Origin: Streptomyces griseicoloratus
GTDB taxonomy: Bacteria > Actinomycetota > Actinomycetes > Streptomycetales > Streptomycetaceae
DNA length: 64,000 nt
Reading direction: 5' to 3'
Assembly (NCBI RefSeq): GCF_014534645.1
Contig: NZ_JACVQF010000222.1
Coordinates: 62,001-126,000 of the forward strand
In this document: piece after piece, positions 35,634 to 44,637 of the stretch
Position numbering within the stretch: the stretch's first letter is position 1
Layout of the letters: each line of letters begins with the position of its first letter
Translations under genes and position numbers: made by a program
The notes under the pieces: model-generated
Database searches by the model: none
What the model was told of the DNA's origin: nothing
Seen by the model: only the letters and a program-made list of their open reading frames with translations

Positions 35634-36106
35634 CCGGGCCGGATGGTGCGGGCATCGCTGAGCCTCAGCAGCGGCCGGCCGGGCGTGTCCCGCCCGCCCC
35701 ACTCGACGGGCTCCAGGACGAAGCCGGTGTGGTCGCCCCCTCCCGCGCGCCGCACCACCCGGCCGACGAACCACGACTCGGCGTCCTCCAGTACGACGGC
35801 CCCGCCGTACCCCTGCCGCCGGCGCACGCTCCGGAACTTGTCGACCCGGTCGCCGGTCTGCCCGCCGAACAGCTCCGCCAGAGCGCGCTGTTCACGGGCG
35901 AGCAGATGGACGGCCAGGACGTCCGCGGACCGCGCCACCCGGTACGTCCGGTTGACCTCGGACAGCCATACGACGAACCGCACGGGTTCGATGGAGCACT
36001 GGGAGGCGAACCCGACGAGGCAGCCCGCCCGCTCCCCGCCCGCCGCGGCCGTCACCACGCACATGTCCGGGTCGAGCCGGCCGAGGAACGCCTCCATGTC
36101 CGCCAT
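35618..36106 (-). CDS. Flavin reductase-like FMN-binding protein
   Basis: The 162-residue protein is a flavin-reductase-like split-barrel domain: VVTAAAGGERAGCLVGFASQ, then PVRFVVWLSEVNRTY, with VLAVHLLAREQ and the DKF segment. It would reduce or bind FMN, possibly for a partner oxygenase. It lies 19 bases downstream of the ATP-grasp gene and is likely co-transcribed. The ATG at 36106 has no clear Shine-Dalgarno site. Its 3' end overlaps the phosphatase gene on the other strand. Confidence 0.85.
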   Translation of the reverse strand: MADMEAFLGRLDPDMCVVTAAAGGERAGCLVGFASQCSIEPVRFVVWLSEVNRTYRVARSADVLAVHLLAREQRALAELFGGQTGDRVDKFRSVRRRQGYGGAVVLEDAESWFVGRVVRRAGGGDHTGFVLEPVEWGGRDTPGRPLLRLSDARTIRPGHPVD

Positions 36107-36125
36107 GCTAGGCAGACGGGGCGGA

Positions 36126-36962
36126 TCAGGCAGCCAGGAGGCGCCGCAGGGCGCTTCGCAACGCGGTGACGAAGGCGTCCCTGCCCGGCTCGTCGAGGGC
36201 GTCCAGCGACAGGTACGGGTTGAGGTCCTCCAGCTCGACGAGCAGCAGCTCGCCGCCGGGCGCGCGGCAGGCGTCGACACGCTGGACGCCGTGGTCGATG
36301 CCGTTCCACTCGATGAACCGACGGGCGAACTCCAGATCCTCGGCGGTGGCCTCGTAGGGCTCCAGCTGCCAGCGCCGGTCGGGGTGCGGCGCGTACAGGG
36401 CGTACTGGAAGTCGTGGTCGACGAAGTAGAACGAGACCTCGTAGGCGAAGTCGACGCGGGGCTGGACGAGGACGTCCCCGGCCTCGGCGCTCACCGCCTC
36501 GCGCACGCGGTCCGCGGACACGATCCGCAGCCCTATGGAGTCGGCGCCCAGTTTCGGCTTGACGACGTACTGGTCGGCCGCCGGCAGGCGGTGCAGGTCC
36601 TCCGGGCGGTCGACGGTGGGGATGACCGGGTGGCCGGCCGCGGTCAGGTCCAGCAGGTACTGCTTGCCCGCCATGTCGGCCCTGCCGGTGAGCTGGTTGT
36701 AGACGCGGGCGCCACACTCGGCCGCGCGCTCGCGGAAGGCGTCGTAGGCGTCCCGGTGGCCCAGGACGGGGCCGCTGTTGCGGACGACCACGGCGTCGAA
36801 GGCGTCCAGCAGCGCGGCCGCGTCCCGGGGGTGACACAGCGCCAGGTCGAAGTCCTCACGCAGGCGCGAGGTCAGGAAGATGTCCTCGTCGCAGTAGCGC
36901 CGCCCGCGCGCCTGGTAGGCGAGGTCGGTGACGTACAGGATGCGGGGGCGGGCGGACGGCAT
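36126..36962 (-). CDS. ATP-grasp family ligase-like protein
   Basis: This 278-residue protein looks like an ATP-grasp enzyme. It has a Rossmann-like N-terminal part with VVVRNSGPVLGH, the ATP-binding segment YVVKPKLGADSIGL (about 145-158), and a C-terminal metal-binding region RVDACRAPGGELLLVELEDL then NPYLSL, giving the E-x-N metal ligands. Such enzymes join carboxylates to amines or thiols. The partner substrate is unknown. The ATG at 36962 has GAGGAG 5-6 bases upstream. It diverges from a DUF35 gene across three TetR-like operator copies. Confidence 0.83.
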   Translation of the reverse strand: MPSARPRILYVTDLAYQARGRRYCDEDIFLTSRLREDFDLALCHPRDAAALLDAFDAVVVRNSGPVLGHRDAYDAFRERAAECGARVYNQLTGRADMAGKQYLLDLTAAGHPVIPTVDRPEDLHRLPAADQYVVKPKLGADSIGLRIVSADRVREAVSAEAGDVLVQPRVDFAYEVSFYFVDHDFQYALYAPHPDRRWQLEPYEATAEDLEFARRFIEWNGIDHGVQRVDACRAPGGELLLVELEDLNPYLSLDALDEPGRDAFVTALRSALRRLLAA

Positions 36963-37017
36963 GGGGACTCCTCTGGGCTGGTCGCACGTGATCGTATGCG
37001 AGCCGCGCCCCGCCGAG

Positions 37018-37088
37018 GGCACTCGGTGCGGCCCCCCGGAAGTGATGGTACTGAGTGCCTTTACGGGCGGCACTCAGTGCCATACGCT
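37018..37088 (+). promoter_or_regulatory. Three TetR-like operators and embedded promoter
   Basis: A 13-bp palindrome, GGCACT-C-AGTGCC, is perfect at 37069-37081, near-perfect at 37047-37059 (GGTACTGAGTGCC) and imperfect at 37018-37030 (GGCACTCGGTGCG). TTTACG (37060-37065) and TACGCT (37083-37088) are 17 bp apart, so the perfect copy fills the -35/-10 spacer. Centre spacing of the first two is 22 bp. It probably controls both divergent genes by a TetR-type repressor encoded elsewhere. Confidence 0.7.
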
Positions 37089-37157
37089 GTGGTCGTGCAC
37101 GGTGGCACGGCGCACCGCGCACGCGCGATTCCGGCCGAGCGCAGGGAGTTGACCAGC

Positions 37158-37571
37158 GTGTACCAGCATTCAGGAAGCGTGGCCCGGCAGACGGCCGGCT
37201 CCGCGACGGGTCTGCTCGACCCCGGGACCCCGGACACCGAGGCCATCCTCTACCAGCGCTGCACCTGGTGCGGCACCGCCATGTACCACCGGCTGCTGTG
37301 TCCGGTGTGCCGGGGCAGCGACCTGCGGACGGAACGGAGCGAGGGCACGGGGACGGTGCGCCACTCCACGGTCGTGCACCGCAACACGCCGGCCGCGCGC
37401 AACGTGTCCCTGATCGAGATGGCCGAGGGTTTCGTCCTGCGCGGGAGGGTGATGGGGCCGCCCATCGGCATCCACAGCGGCGACCGGGTGCGGCTGTCCA
37501 CCGCCAAGGACCCGGTGCGGGGCGAGCCGGTCTTCCAGCTGGTCGACGAGACGTACCGGGCCTGGACCTGA
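37158..37571 (+). CDS. DUF35/OB-fold zinc-ribbon protein
   Basis: The 137-residue protein has the acyl-CoA-associated DUF35 build: a rubredoxin-like zinc ribbon (RCTWCGTAMYHRLLCPVCRG, four cysteines at about residues 35-53) followed by an OB-fold (about 60-135). DUF35 proteins partner thiolases and ketosynthases. None is adjacent, and its promoter is shared with the ATP-grasp operon. The GTG at 37158 has GGGAG at 9 bases. A GTG at 37095, exactly at the predicted transcription start, could give a leaderless, 21-residue-longer form. Confidence 0.85.
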   Translation: MYQHSGSVARQTAGSATGLLDPGTPDTEAILYQRCTWCGTAMYHRLLCPVCRGSDLRTERSEGTGTVRHSTVVHRNTPAARNVSLIEMAEGFVLRGRVMGPPIGIHSGDRVRLSTAKDPVRGEPVFQLVDETYRAWT

Positions 37572-37578
37572 CAGCCCG

Positions 37579-37962
37579 TCAGCCCGCCTGGATGCTGATG
37601 CCCACGGTGCCGGCCGGCCCCCGGCGCAGCCGGCTGCCGAGCAGGGTGAGCCGGCCGACGACGCCGTACTTGCGGGCGATCAGCCGGCGGTAGCGGGCGG
37701 TGGTGGCCGGGTCGGCGATCGTGGCGGTGGCGGGGATCTGCTCGCCGGTCGGGTTGCCGCGCATGTCGCACGGGCCGACCAGGACGTCGGGGCGGTTGCG
37801 GATGCGCTTGACCTTCCCGCTGGCGGCGGCCGTCCAGACGCCCAGCGTGTCCCCGTCCCGCACGACCCACACGGGCGTGGCGACCGGCGTGCCGTTCCTG
37901 CGGTAGCTGGTGACCAGCAGGTACTTGCCCGCGCCGAGCCGGGTCAGGGATGCCTCGTCCAT
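37579..37962 (-). CDS. PPOX-class F420/flavin-dependent oxidoreductase
   Basis: This 127-residue split-barrel protein matches the PPOX-class F420-dependent family: AGKYLLVTSYRRNGTPVATP, then VWVVRDGD, a basic VKRIRNRPDVLVGPC segment and ARKYGV. It would use F420 or FMN for reduction of unknown substrates. The gene follows the aminotransferase-like gene by 11 bases on the same strand and is probably co-transcribed. It has no strong ribosome site; a TAGACT box at -14 to -9 could also make it leaderless. Confidence 0.85.
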   Translation of the reverse strand: MDEASLTRLGAGKYLLVTSYRRNGTPVATPVWVVRDGDTLGVWTAAASGKVKRIRNRPDVLVGPCDMRGNPTGEQIPATATIADPATTARYRRLIARKYGVVGRLTLLGSRLRRGPAGTVGISIQAG

Positions 37963-37973
37963 GGCCGGCCAGT

Positions 37974-39185
37974 CTACGGCCGCTGTTCCCGCGGACCGTC
38001 GTGGGTGCCGTTCCGCGTCGCCGCCATCCGCCGTACCCCCTCCTCGATCACCTCCGGCGAGGCCGCCAGGTTGAGCCGTACGTGCCCGGCCCCACCGGTG
38101 CCGAAGGGGATTCCGGAGCTGAGGGCCACCCGGCCGCGGCTGAGGAACGCCTTGGCCGGGTCGTCGCCGAAGCCCAGTGCACGGCAGTCGAGCCAGGCGA
38201 GGTAGGTCGCCTGCCCGGGGTGGTGGACGACGCCGGGCAGATGCTCGGCCAGCAGGCCGGTCAGCAGCCGCCGGTTGTCGTCCAGCCCGGCGAGCAGGGC
38301 GTCCAGCCAGGCGGTGCCGTCGCGCAGGGCGGCCGTGTGCGCGATGACGCCGAGGTGGCTCGCCCCGTGCCCGACCTCCTCGGGCATCCTGGCCAGGTCG
38401 GCCGCGGCAGCGGGCCCGGCGAGCGCGAGCGCCGCCTTGAGCCCGGCGAGGTTCCAGCCCTTGGACGCGGACATCAGCGCCAGACCGCGCTCGGCGCCGG
38501 GGACGCTCAGATACGGCACGAACCGCACACCGCCGGCCACGACCGGCGCGTGGATCTCGTCGGCGACGACCCGGACGCCGTACCGCTCGGCGAGGGCCGC
38601 GACGGCGGCCAGCTCCTCGGCGGTGTGCACGGTGCCGGTCGGGTTGTGCGGGCTGCACAGCAGGTGGGCGGCCCGCCCCCCGCCGGCGACGGACCGCCGG
38701 AAGGCGTCCTCCAGCACGTCCAGGTCGATGCGCAGGTCCGCGCCGAGGGGTGCCTCCACCACTCGCCGGTCCATGTGGGTCACGAACTGGTAGAACGGCG
38801 GGTACACCGGCGGATTGACGATCACGGGGTCCCCGGGCCCGGTGACCAGCTTGATCATCTCTACGACGCCGAGCATGACGTCGGGCACGACCGCGGTGCG
38901 TTCCACGGCGAGGCCGTCCCAGCCCCACCGTTTGCCCGCGAAGGCGGCCAGAGCCTCGGCGTAGGCGGTGCCGGACGGGTAGCCGGTGTCGCCGAGCTCC
39001 AGTGCTTCGGTGACGGCGCGCACCACGGGTTCGGCGAGCGGCACGTCCATCTCGGCCACCCACAGCGGCAGCACGTCCTCGGGGTAGGTGCGCCACTTCA
39101 TGCTCGTGCGGTGGCGCAGACGGTCGAGGGTGAGCGCACGCAGGGGGTTGGGTTCACCGGGAGGTTCATGCGGGATCCTCGTCAT
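37974..39185 (-). CDS. MalY/PatB-type PLP-dependent C-S lyase/aminotransferase
   Basis: The 403-residue fold-type I PLP enzyme shows [16 protein letters not shown] near the start, the Asn in [13 protein letters not shown], Asp and His in [10 protein letters not shown], the Schiff-base lysine in [15 protein letters not shown], and a late Arg in VRLNLAAS. This matches MalY/PatB cystathionine beta-lyases. The ATG at 39185 lacks a ribosome site but has TATCTT at -12 to -7, indicating a leaderless transcript. It is followed closely by the PPOX gene. Confidence 0.9.
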   Translation of the reverse strand: MTRIPHEPPGEPNPLRALTLDRLRHRTSMKWRTYPEDVLPLWVAEMDVPLAEPVVRAVTEALELGDTGYPSGTAYAEALAAFAGKRWGWDGLAVERTAVVPDVMLGVVEMIKLVTGPGDPVIVNPPVYPPFYQFVTHMDRRVVEAPLGADLRIDLDVLEDAFRRSVAGGGRAAHLLCSPHNPTGTVHTAEELAAVAALAERYGVRVVADEIHAPVVAGGVRFVPYLSVPGAERGLALMSASKGWNLAGLKAALALAGPAAAADLARMPEEVGHGASHLGVIAHTAALRDGTAWLDALLAGLDDNRRLLTGLLAEHLPGVVHHPGQATYLAWLDCRALGFGDDPAKAFLSRGRVALSSGIPFGTGGAGHVRLNLAASPEVIEEGVRRMAATRNGTHDGPREQRP

Positions 39186-39191
39186 GGCCAC

Positions 39192-39197
39192 AAGATA
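39192..39197 (-). promoter_or_regulatory. -10 box for a leaderless transcript
   Basis: On the minus strand this reads TATCTT at -12 to -7 from the lyase ATG. TGCACA sits 18 bases further upstream as a -35 candidate, so transcription would begin at the start codon. Confidence 0.55.
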
Positions 39198-39412
39198 GGG
39201 GGCCGCGCACGCTCGTGTGCACCTCGCCGAGAAGGCGTAGGACCGGACCTTCTCACCCGGGCCGCCGGCGGCGGAGCCCGGCCGCCGCTGCCCGCTCGGG
39301 ATCGCCGGCCGGGTGAACACGGCCGCCGCGGGTCCCGTATGGAGGGTGGGTGCCCGGCGTCCGGCGGGCCCCGCGGCGGCGACGCCGCGTGTTCGGGTCC
39401 GGGAGCGCACGC

Positions 39413-40783
39413 ATGAGGCACGCACGACGACACATCGTCCGGCGAGTGGCACGGCTGGCGGCCGTCGGCGGACTCCTCCTCGGGGGGACGATGGTCACCC
39501 GGGCCGTGGCGAGCGAACCCCCCGACGCGTCCGCCGCCGCCCGCACACTGGCGCGTCCGGCGTCCGGCACCGGCGCCGCCCTGGTGTCACGGCTCGGCGA
39601 CGCCCGTACGGCGGGCCACTGGGTCGGCTCCGACGGCCGGCCGGTCGTCGCGGTCACGGACGAGGACGCGGCCGGCGAGGTGCGGCGCGCGGGCGCCGGG
39701 GCGAGGGTCGTACGGCACAGCATGCGGGAGCTGAAGTCGGCGGTGTCGGCGCTGCGTTCGGCTCCCCGGGTGCCGGGGACGGCATGGGCCCTCGACTACC
39801 GGTCGAACGAGGTGGTGGTACGGGGCGACAGCACCGTCTCGGGCTCCGACTGGTCCCGGCTGACCGGGGTCGCGCGGGACATCGGAGGCTTCGTCCGCAT
39901 GGAGCGCGTGGAGGGTGCGTTCACGACGCGGCTGAACGGCGCCCGGCCGATCCTGTCGACGGCGGGACGCTGCTCGGCGGGCTTCAACGTGACCGACGGG
40001 AGCAGCGACTTCATCCTCACGGCCGGTCACTGCGGCCCCACGGGGTCGGTCTGGTTCGGCGACGGACAGGGCGGCCGGGAGGTCGGGAGCACGGTCGCCG
40101 GGAGCTTTCCCGGCGACGACTTCTCCCTGGTGCAGTACGCGGGCGGCGAGGCGGGGGACGGCGCCGACGTGGTGGCGGTCGGCGGCGGCAAGGGGGTGCG
40201 GATCACGGGAGCGGGCCAACCGTCCGTCGGGCAGCGGGTGTTCCGCAGCGGCAGCACGACCGGGCTGCGCGACGGACAGGTGACGGCGCTCGACGCGACG
40301 GTGAACTATCCGGAGGGCACGGTCACCGGACTGATCGAGACGGATGTGTGCGCGGAACCCGGGGACAGCGGGGGGCCGATGTTCTCGCAGGGCGTGGCGC
40401 TCGGTGTGACCTCGGGCGGCAGCGGCGACTGCGCCGGGGGCGGCACGACGTTCTTCCAGCCGGTGACGGAGGCGCTGGCGTCGCTCGGTGTCCGGCTGAT
40501 CGTCTCGCCGGAGGCCGGGGACGCCGGGCCGGGACCCGCGCCCTCGCAGCCGGCGGCCGGCGGTGGCGGTGCCGCCGCGGGTGCCGCGTCGCCGGGGGCG
40601 TCGGCGCCGGTGACGGGCGGCAACGGCTCGACGCTGCTGTCGCGTCTCGCGGACCGCCGCAACGTCGGGCCCGGTCTGCTGGTCGTCGCGGGCAGCCTGA
40701 TCGTGCTGGTGGCCACCCGCTGGATCCGCGTGGAACGGGACCGCAGCGTCTACCGCCGGTACTACTCGGCGACCTGGGGCTGA
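39413..40783 (+). CDS. S1 (streptogrisin-like) protease with C-terminal membrane anchor
   Basis: This 456-residue protein has a signal peptide ([20 protein letters not shown]), a prodomain to about 185, and a chymotrypsin-fold protease of the alpha-lytic/streptogrisin type. The triad reads His206 (LTAGHC), Asp236 (GDDFSLV) and Ser319 (PGDSGGP). A Gly/Ala/Pro-rich linker (about 375-415) leads to a C-terminal membrane helix ([17 protein letters not shown]) and a short basic tail. Streptogrisins are normally secreted free, so this one is probably held on the cell surface. The ATG at 39413 follows GGGAG. Confidence 0.9.
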   Translation: MRHARRHIVRRVARLAAVGGLLLGGTMVTRAVASEPPDASAAARTLARPASGTGAALVSRLGDARTAGHWVGSDGRPVVAVTDEDAAGEVRRAGAGARVVRHSMRELKSAVSALRSAPRVPGTAWALDYRSNEVVVRGDSTVSGSDWSRLTGVARDIGGFVRMERVEGAFTTRLNGARPILSTAGRCSAGFNVTDGSSDFILTAGHCGPTGSVWFGDGQGGREVGSTVAGSFPGDDFSLVQYAGGEAGDGADVVAVGGGKGVRITGAGQPSVGQRVFRSGSTTGLRDGQVTALDATVNYPEGTVTGLIETDVCAEPGDSGGPMFSQGVALGVTSGGSGDCAGGGTTFFQPVTEALASLGVRLIVSPEAGDAGPGPAPSQPAAGGGGAAAGAASPGASAPVTGGNGSTLLSRLADRRNVGPGLLVVAGSLIVLVATRWIRVERDRSVYRRYYSATWG

Positions 40784-40809
40784 GCGCCGGGGCCGCCGCG
40801 TGGGTCCGC

Positions 40810-41634
40810 TCAGCCCAGCGTCAGCAGCACGGTGGCCGCCGCCGCGCCGATCAGACCCGCCGCCTGCCGCCGGGTGACGCGCTCGTGCAGGAGCGCCAGG
40901 CCCAGGATCACGGGAAGCGCGGGATAGAGGGAGGCGAGCACCACGGCGACCGACAGCATCTGCCGCTGGGCGGCGAGCAGGTACAGGATCAGTCCGAGGG
41001 CGGCACCGGCGCCGATCACGAGGGCCTCGGCGCACCGGCGCGGCGGCAGCCGCAGCCGCCGGGTGTGCCGTACGGCACCGGGGAGCAGCAGGAGCACGGC
41101 GGCCACCCGGCCGGCGGCCACGGGCCACAGCCCGCTGCCGGGGCCGGCCTGCCCGAGGCCGAGGTACTGGACGGCTACGCCGGCGCTGGCGAGGAGCCCG
41201 TCCGCCACGGCCGGACGGGGGCCGGTGCCGCCGCCGGAGACCAGCCAGAGGGAGGGCATGGTGACGAGGATTCCCAGCCAGGCGACGGCGTGCGGCCGGT
41301 CTCCGAGGACCAGGACGCCGCACAGCACGGACAGCGCGACCCCTGTGACGGCGCTCACCGGCACCACCACGCTCATCGCACCGCGGCTCAGCCCCCGGTT
41401 GAGGAAGTGCATGGCGATGCCGCTGCCCGCGCCGGACAGGGCGCCCCACAGCAGGTCGGCCGGGCGCACGGCGTCGGCGGTCACGAGGAGGGCGGCACCG
41501 AGGGCGAGCGCGAGCCCGCCGAGCTGGCCGAGGAAGGTGACGGCGGCGAAGTGGACGCGCCGGGACAGCAGGCCGCCGGCGAAATCGACGACGCCGTAGC
41601 AGGCGGCGGAGGCCAGTGCGAGAAGGGCACCCAT
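40810..41634 (-). CDS. EamA/DMT-family membrane transporter
   Basis: The 274-residue protein has about ten membrane helices arranged as two EamA repeats, beginning ALASAACYGVVDFAGGLLSR; the second repeat ends with LPVILGLALLHERVT, the typical DMT signature. It would export a small metabolite or amino acid. It converges with the protease gene 26 bases away. The ATG at 41634 lacks an obvious Shine-Dalgarno site. Confidence 0.87.
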   Translation of the reverse strand: MGALLALASAACYGVVDFAGGLLSRRVHFAAVTFLGQLGGLALALGAALLVTADAVRPADLLWGALSGAGSGIAMHFLNRGLSRGAMSVVVPVSAVTGVALSVLCGVLVLGDRPHAVAWLGILVTMPSLWLVSGGGTGPRPAVADGLLASAGVAVQYLGLGQAGPGSGLWPVAAGRVAAVLLLLPGAVRHTRRLRLPPRRCAEALVIGAGAALGLILYLLAAQRQMLSVAVVLASLYPALPVILGLALLHERVTRRQAAGLIGAAAATVLLTLG

Positions 41635-41690
41635 CCGATGGGGGTGCCCCGGGCCGGGACTCCGATGCGCCGAGGCGGCTCAGCCGCCGG

Positions 41691-41864
41691 TCAGGCCGCC
41701 TTCGCCGACTGTGGGGCCGCGGCGGCCCACTCCAGGACGAGCCGCTGGTACTCCTCGCGCTGCTCGACGCTCAGTGTCCCGCCCGACCGGAGCCACAGGG
41801 CCCGGATCTCCGCGTTGACCTCGTCAGCCGATCGCTCGGAACAGGGTTCAACAGTGGTGGACAT
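41691..41864 (-). CDS. Small conserved Streptomyces protein, unknown
   Basis: This 57-residue soluble protein contains SADEVNAEIRALWLRSGGTL, then SVEQREEYQRLVLEWAAA, which form two helices. It is a type often seen in Streptomyces and has no known function. The ATG at 41864 has no ribosome site, but TATGCT lies at -13 to -8 (41872-41877 on the minus strand), so a leaderless transcript is likely. Confidence 0.75.
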   Translation of the reverse strand: MSTTVEPCSERSADEVNAEIRALWLRSGGTLSVEQREEYQRLVLEWAAAAPQSAKAA

Positions 41865-41974
41865 GCTGTGAAGCATACGGCGCCGGGCGTGAAGACGATG
41901 TGAGTAATCGCCAGCCAATCGGACATATCAGACCGTGTTACTGATCACGTCCGACGGCCCGCCCGCCGGAGCCG

Positions 41975-42670
41975 TCAGGTGCCCGGCTTGCGGCCGTACA
42001 CGTAGACGTCGTCGCCCTTCTTCAGCAGCGACCAGTACTTCTTGGCGTCGGTCTTGGTCATGTTGACGCAGCCGTGCGAGCCCGGCGGGTTCCACATGCT
42101 GACGCCGGCGGAGTGGAACGCCTGGCCGCCGTCGAAGAACTGGCTGTAGGGCATCGGCACGTCGTAGATGGTCGAGACGTGGTCGATGTTGCGCCAGTAG
42201 ATCTTCTTCAGCCCGGTGCGGGTCTCATGACCGTTGCGGCCGGTGCGGACCGGCACCGGGCCGTAGACGAGCTTCTTGCCGTCCTGGATCCAGCTCAGCT
42301 GGAGGGTGAGGTTCACGCAGGCGATGCGGCCCTTGTTCACCGGGCACTTGCCGTCCTTGCCGGGGTTCTTCCCGACCGCCCGCTGCTTGAGCATCAGGTC
42401 CATCACCCCCCAGGTGACGGGCCCGGCGTAGCCGATGTTCGGTGTGATGCCGTGCTTGGTCTGGAAGGCCCGGATCGCCTTGCAGTCGGCGGCGGACTGC
42501 CTGCCGTCGACCGGGCGGCCGAGGAACTTCTCCACCTTCTTCTGGTACGGCCCGGTCTGTGTGGTGCAGCTCGCCGCCTGCGCGGGAGCGGCACCGAGTA
42601 CGAACGTGAGCGGTGTCACCAGCGCGGTGATCCCGAGTGCGACGGCTCCCCGTCGGCGTGTGTCCCCCAT
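41975..42670 (-). CDS. Secreted L,D-transpeptidase (YkuD) with PG-binding domain
   Basis: The 231-residue protein starts with a signal peptide ending AAPAQA|A. It has a small peptidoglycan-binding-like domain (about 40-95) and a YkuD catalytic domain whose SHGCVNMTKTDAKKYW motif holds the nucleophile cysteine and His. It would make 3-3 cross-links or attach proteins in peptidoglycan. The ATG at 42670 has a weak GAAAGG site. An imperfect inverted repeat (41921-41954) lies just past its stop. Confidence 0.9.
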   Translation of the reverse strand: MGDTRRRGAVALGITALVTPLTFVLGAAPAQAASCTTQTGPYQKKVEKFLGRPVDGRQSAADCKAIRAFQTKHGITPNIGYAGPVTWGVMDLMLKQRAVGKNPGKDGKCPVNKGRIACVNLTLQLSWIQDGKKLVYGPVPVRTGRNGHETRTGLKKIYWRNIDHVSTIYDVPMPYSQFFDGGQAFHSAGVSMWNPPGSHGCVNMTKTDAKKYWSLLKKGDDVYVYGRKPGT

Positions 42671-42971
42671 GAGCCCGTCGGCCTTTCGCGTCGAAGGGGT
42701 GGAAATGTCCGGAAGGTTGGCACGCGGTGCGTTCCCTGCCTGCTAGACCGATGGGGGACGGAATCGGTTGCCCGCGACCCCGGGCCGCGACCGAACAGTG
42801 ACATTTCACACCGTGCGCCCGCTCCGTCAGGGGGCGCCTCCGGCTTCGTGGACCGCCCCTCCCGGGCGGAGGTCCGCACCGTGCCCGGCGCCACCAGGTT
42901 GACGCGGACCCCAAAGAGGCGAGGCCCGCCTTGGCGGCGCCCCGAGGACGGGCGTGTCCGGCTCGTCGCCG
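42671..42971. other. Intergenic region with a gene scar
   Basis: These 301 bases precede the L,D-transpeptidase gene and follow the SDR gene. They hold a short SDR-like fragment (42868-42915) and the probable transpeptidase promoter near 42740-42820, which is not clearly resolved. Confidence 0.5.
42868..42915 (-). pseudogene. SDR C-terminal fragment (gene scar)
   Basis: The minus strand encodes FGVRVNLVAPGTVRTS, a very good match to the conserved RVNxVxPGxxRT segment of short-chain dehydrogenases, with nothing SDR-like on either side. It lies 56 bases downstream of an intact SDR gene that ends in a different way. It looks like the remains of a second SDR gene. Confidence 0.5.
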
Positions 42972-43886
42972 TTACCGGTAACCCGTCACGTCCGCCGGTT
43001 TGCCCGGGTCCTGGACCTCGACGATGTAGCGCCAGGCGTCCGGGCGGCTGCCGTCGAGGTCGGTGAAGCCGTACTCCCGGGCGAGGGAGCCGCTGGACAG
43101 GGAGCGGCCGTTGAAGCGGGCCACGTCGGGGTCGGCGGCGAGCGCGCGGACGGCACGGCCGACGTAGCGCGGTGTCTCGGAGATGGCGAAATGGGGGACG
43201 CGGTCCAGGGCGTCGCGCCAGGTGTCCTCCGTCACGCCGAAGTGGTCGAGCATGATCTCCGAGCGCAGCCAGCCCGGGGTGAGGGCGACGGCGGTCGCGC
43301 CGCGCGGCCCGAGTTCGTGGCCGAGTGCGAAGGCCATGCGCAGGACCGACGTCTTGGCGAGGTCGTAGAAGAAGGAGTTCCGGTAGTGGTCGCGGTTGTA
43401 GTCGTCGGTGCCGTCGGTGACCTCGACCACCAGTCCGCCGGGCCGGCGCAGCAGCAGGGGCAGGGCGTGGTGACTGGTGACGGCGTGCGTCTCGACGGCG
43501 AGCCGGAGGAGCCTCAGCCCCTTGTCGAGGTCGTGCTCCCAGACCGGCCTGTCCCACTCGAAGAGGTTCTCGCCGCCCCAGATGTCGTTGACCAGGACGT
43601 CGAGGCGGTCCTGCTCGCGGGCGATGCGGTCGACGAGCGCGCGGACCTGCGCGGGGTCGAGGTGGTCGGCGGGTACGGCGATGCCGTGGCCGCCGGCCTC
43701 GGTGACCAGGTCGGCGGTGTCCTCGATGGTCTCGGGGCGGTCGTACTCCGAGCGCCGGGCGCGGGTGGTGCGGCCGGTGACGTAGACGGTGGCGCCGGCC
43801 GCGCCGAGTTCGACGGCGATGCCCCGTCCGGCTCCCCGGGTCGCCCCGGCGACCAGTGCGACCTTGCCCGCAAGTGGTTGTGACAT
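42972..43886 (-). CDS. Short-chain dehydrogenase/reductase
   Basis: This 304-residue Rossmann protein has GATRGAGRGIAVELG (NAD(P) motif), a LVNDIWGG region that replaces the usual NNAG, and an active-site YDLAK. The later part runs ATAVALTPGWLRSEIM, as in larger single-domain SDRs. The substrate is unknown. The ATG at 43886 follows GGGAGG. Unusually for this window it ends in TAA. Confidence 0.9.
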   Translation of the reverse strand: MSQPLAGKVALVAGATRGAGRGIAVELGAAGATVYVTGRTTRARRSEYDRPETIEDTADLVTEAGGHGIAVPADHLDPAQVRALVDRIAREQDRLDVLVNDIWGGENLFEWDRPVWEHDLDKGLRLLRLAVETHAVTSHHALPLLLRRPGGLVVEVTDGTDDYNRDHYRNSFFYDLAKTSVLRMAFALGHELGPRGATAVALTPGWLRSEIMLDHFGVTEDTWRDALDRVPHFAISETPRYVGRAVRALAADPDVARFNGRSLSSGSLAREYGFTDLDGSRPDAWRYIVEVQDPGKPADVTGYR

Positions 43887-44004
43887 GTCCGGCCTCCCAT
43901 TTCCTCGTTGCCACCGTCGAGGGTGCCCGGGAAGCCGGACATCTTCTGTCGCCTTTTCCCGGCGTCTTCGAGCCCGGCGCCGAAGGCGTCGTGCGCGTCG
44001 CCGG

Positions 44005-44637
44005 TCAGTGGCCGCGTTGGATCCATTCCTCCAGGTGCGGGGCCTCGGCCCCGATGGTGGTCGCATCGCCGTGGCCGGTGAGGACCTTCGTCTCGGGCGG
44101 GAGGACGAGGAGCCGGTCGCGGATCGAGTCGATGATCGTCGGGAAGTGGGAGTAGGAGCGGCCGGTGGCCCCGGGCCCGCCCTGGAAGAGGGTGTCGCCG
44201 GTGAAGACGGTGCCGAGGCCGGGGTCGTACAGGCAGACGGCGCCGGGCGCGTGCCCGGGTGTGTGCAGGACCGTCAGGTCGGCGCCGGCGGCCTCGATCA
44301 CCTGGCCGTCGGTCAGCCAGGCGTCGGGGTCCCGGTCGGGGTGGGTCTGGTGCCACAGCGGCAGGTCGTCGCGGTGCAGCCAGATGACCGCGCCGGTGCG
44401 CTCGGCGAGGGCGGGGGCGGCGTTCACGTGGTCGTTGTGCGCGTGGGTGCACACGATGCCCTTCAGCCGCCGGTCCCCGACGGCCGCGACGATGGCGTCG
44501 GCGTCGTGGGCGGCGTCGATGACGATCACCTCGTGGTCGTCGCCGACCAGCCAGACGTTGTTGTCGACGTCCCAGGTGCCGCCGTCCAGGCTGAACGTGC
44601 CGGAGGTGACGACGCGTTCGATGCGGGCGGTGGTCAC
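44005..44637 (-). CDS. Metallo-beta-lactamase-fold hydrolase
   Basis: The 210-residue protein has the metal-binding HxHxDH motif in [11 protein letters not shown], then [29 protein letters not shown] and [11 protein letters not shown]. It is coupled to the mycothiol-dependent formaldehyde dehydrogenase (GTGA overlap at 44634-44637). In actinomycetes this pairing suggests the hydrolase acts on the S-formylmycothiol product, releasing formate and mycothiol; that role is inferred from context. Confidence 0.9.
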   Translation of the reverse strand: MTTARIERVVTSGTFSLDGGTWDVDNNVWLVGDDHEVIVIDAAHDADAIVAAVGDRRLKGIVCTHAHNDHVNAAPALAERTGAVIWLHRDDLPLWHQTHPDRDPDAWLTDGQVIEAAGADLTVLHTPGHAPGAVCLYDPGLGTVFTGDTLFQGGPGATGRSYSHFPTIIDSIRDRLLVLPPETKVLTGHGDATTIGAEAPHLEEWIQRGH

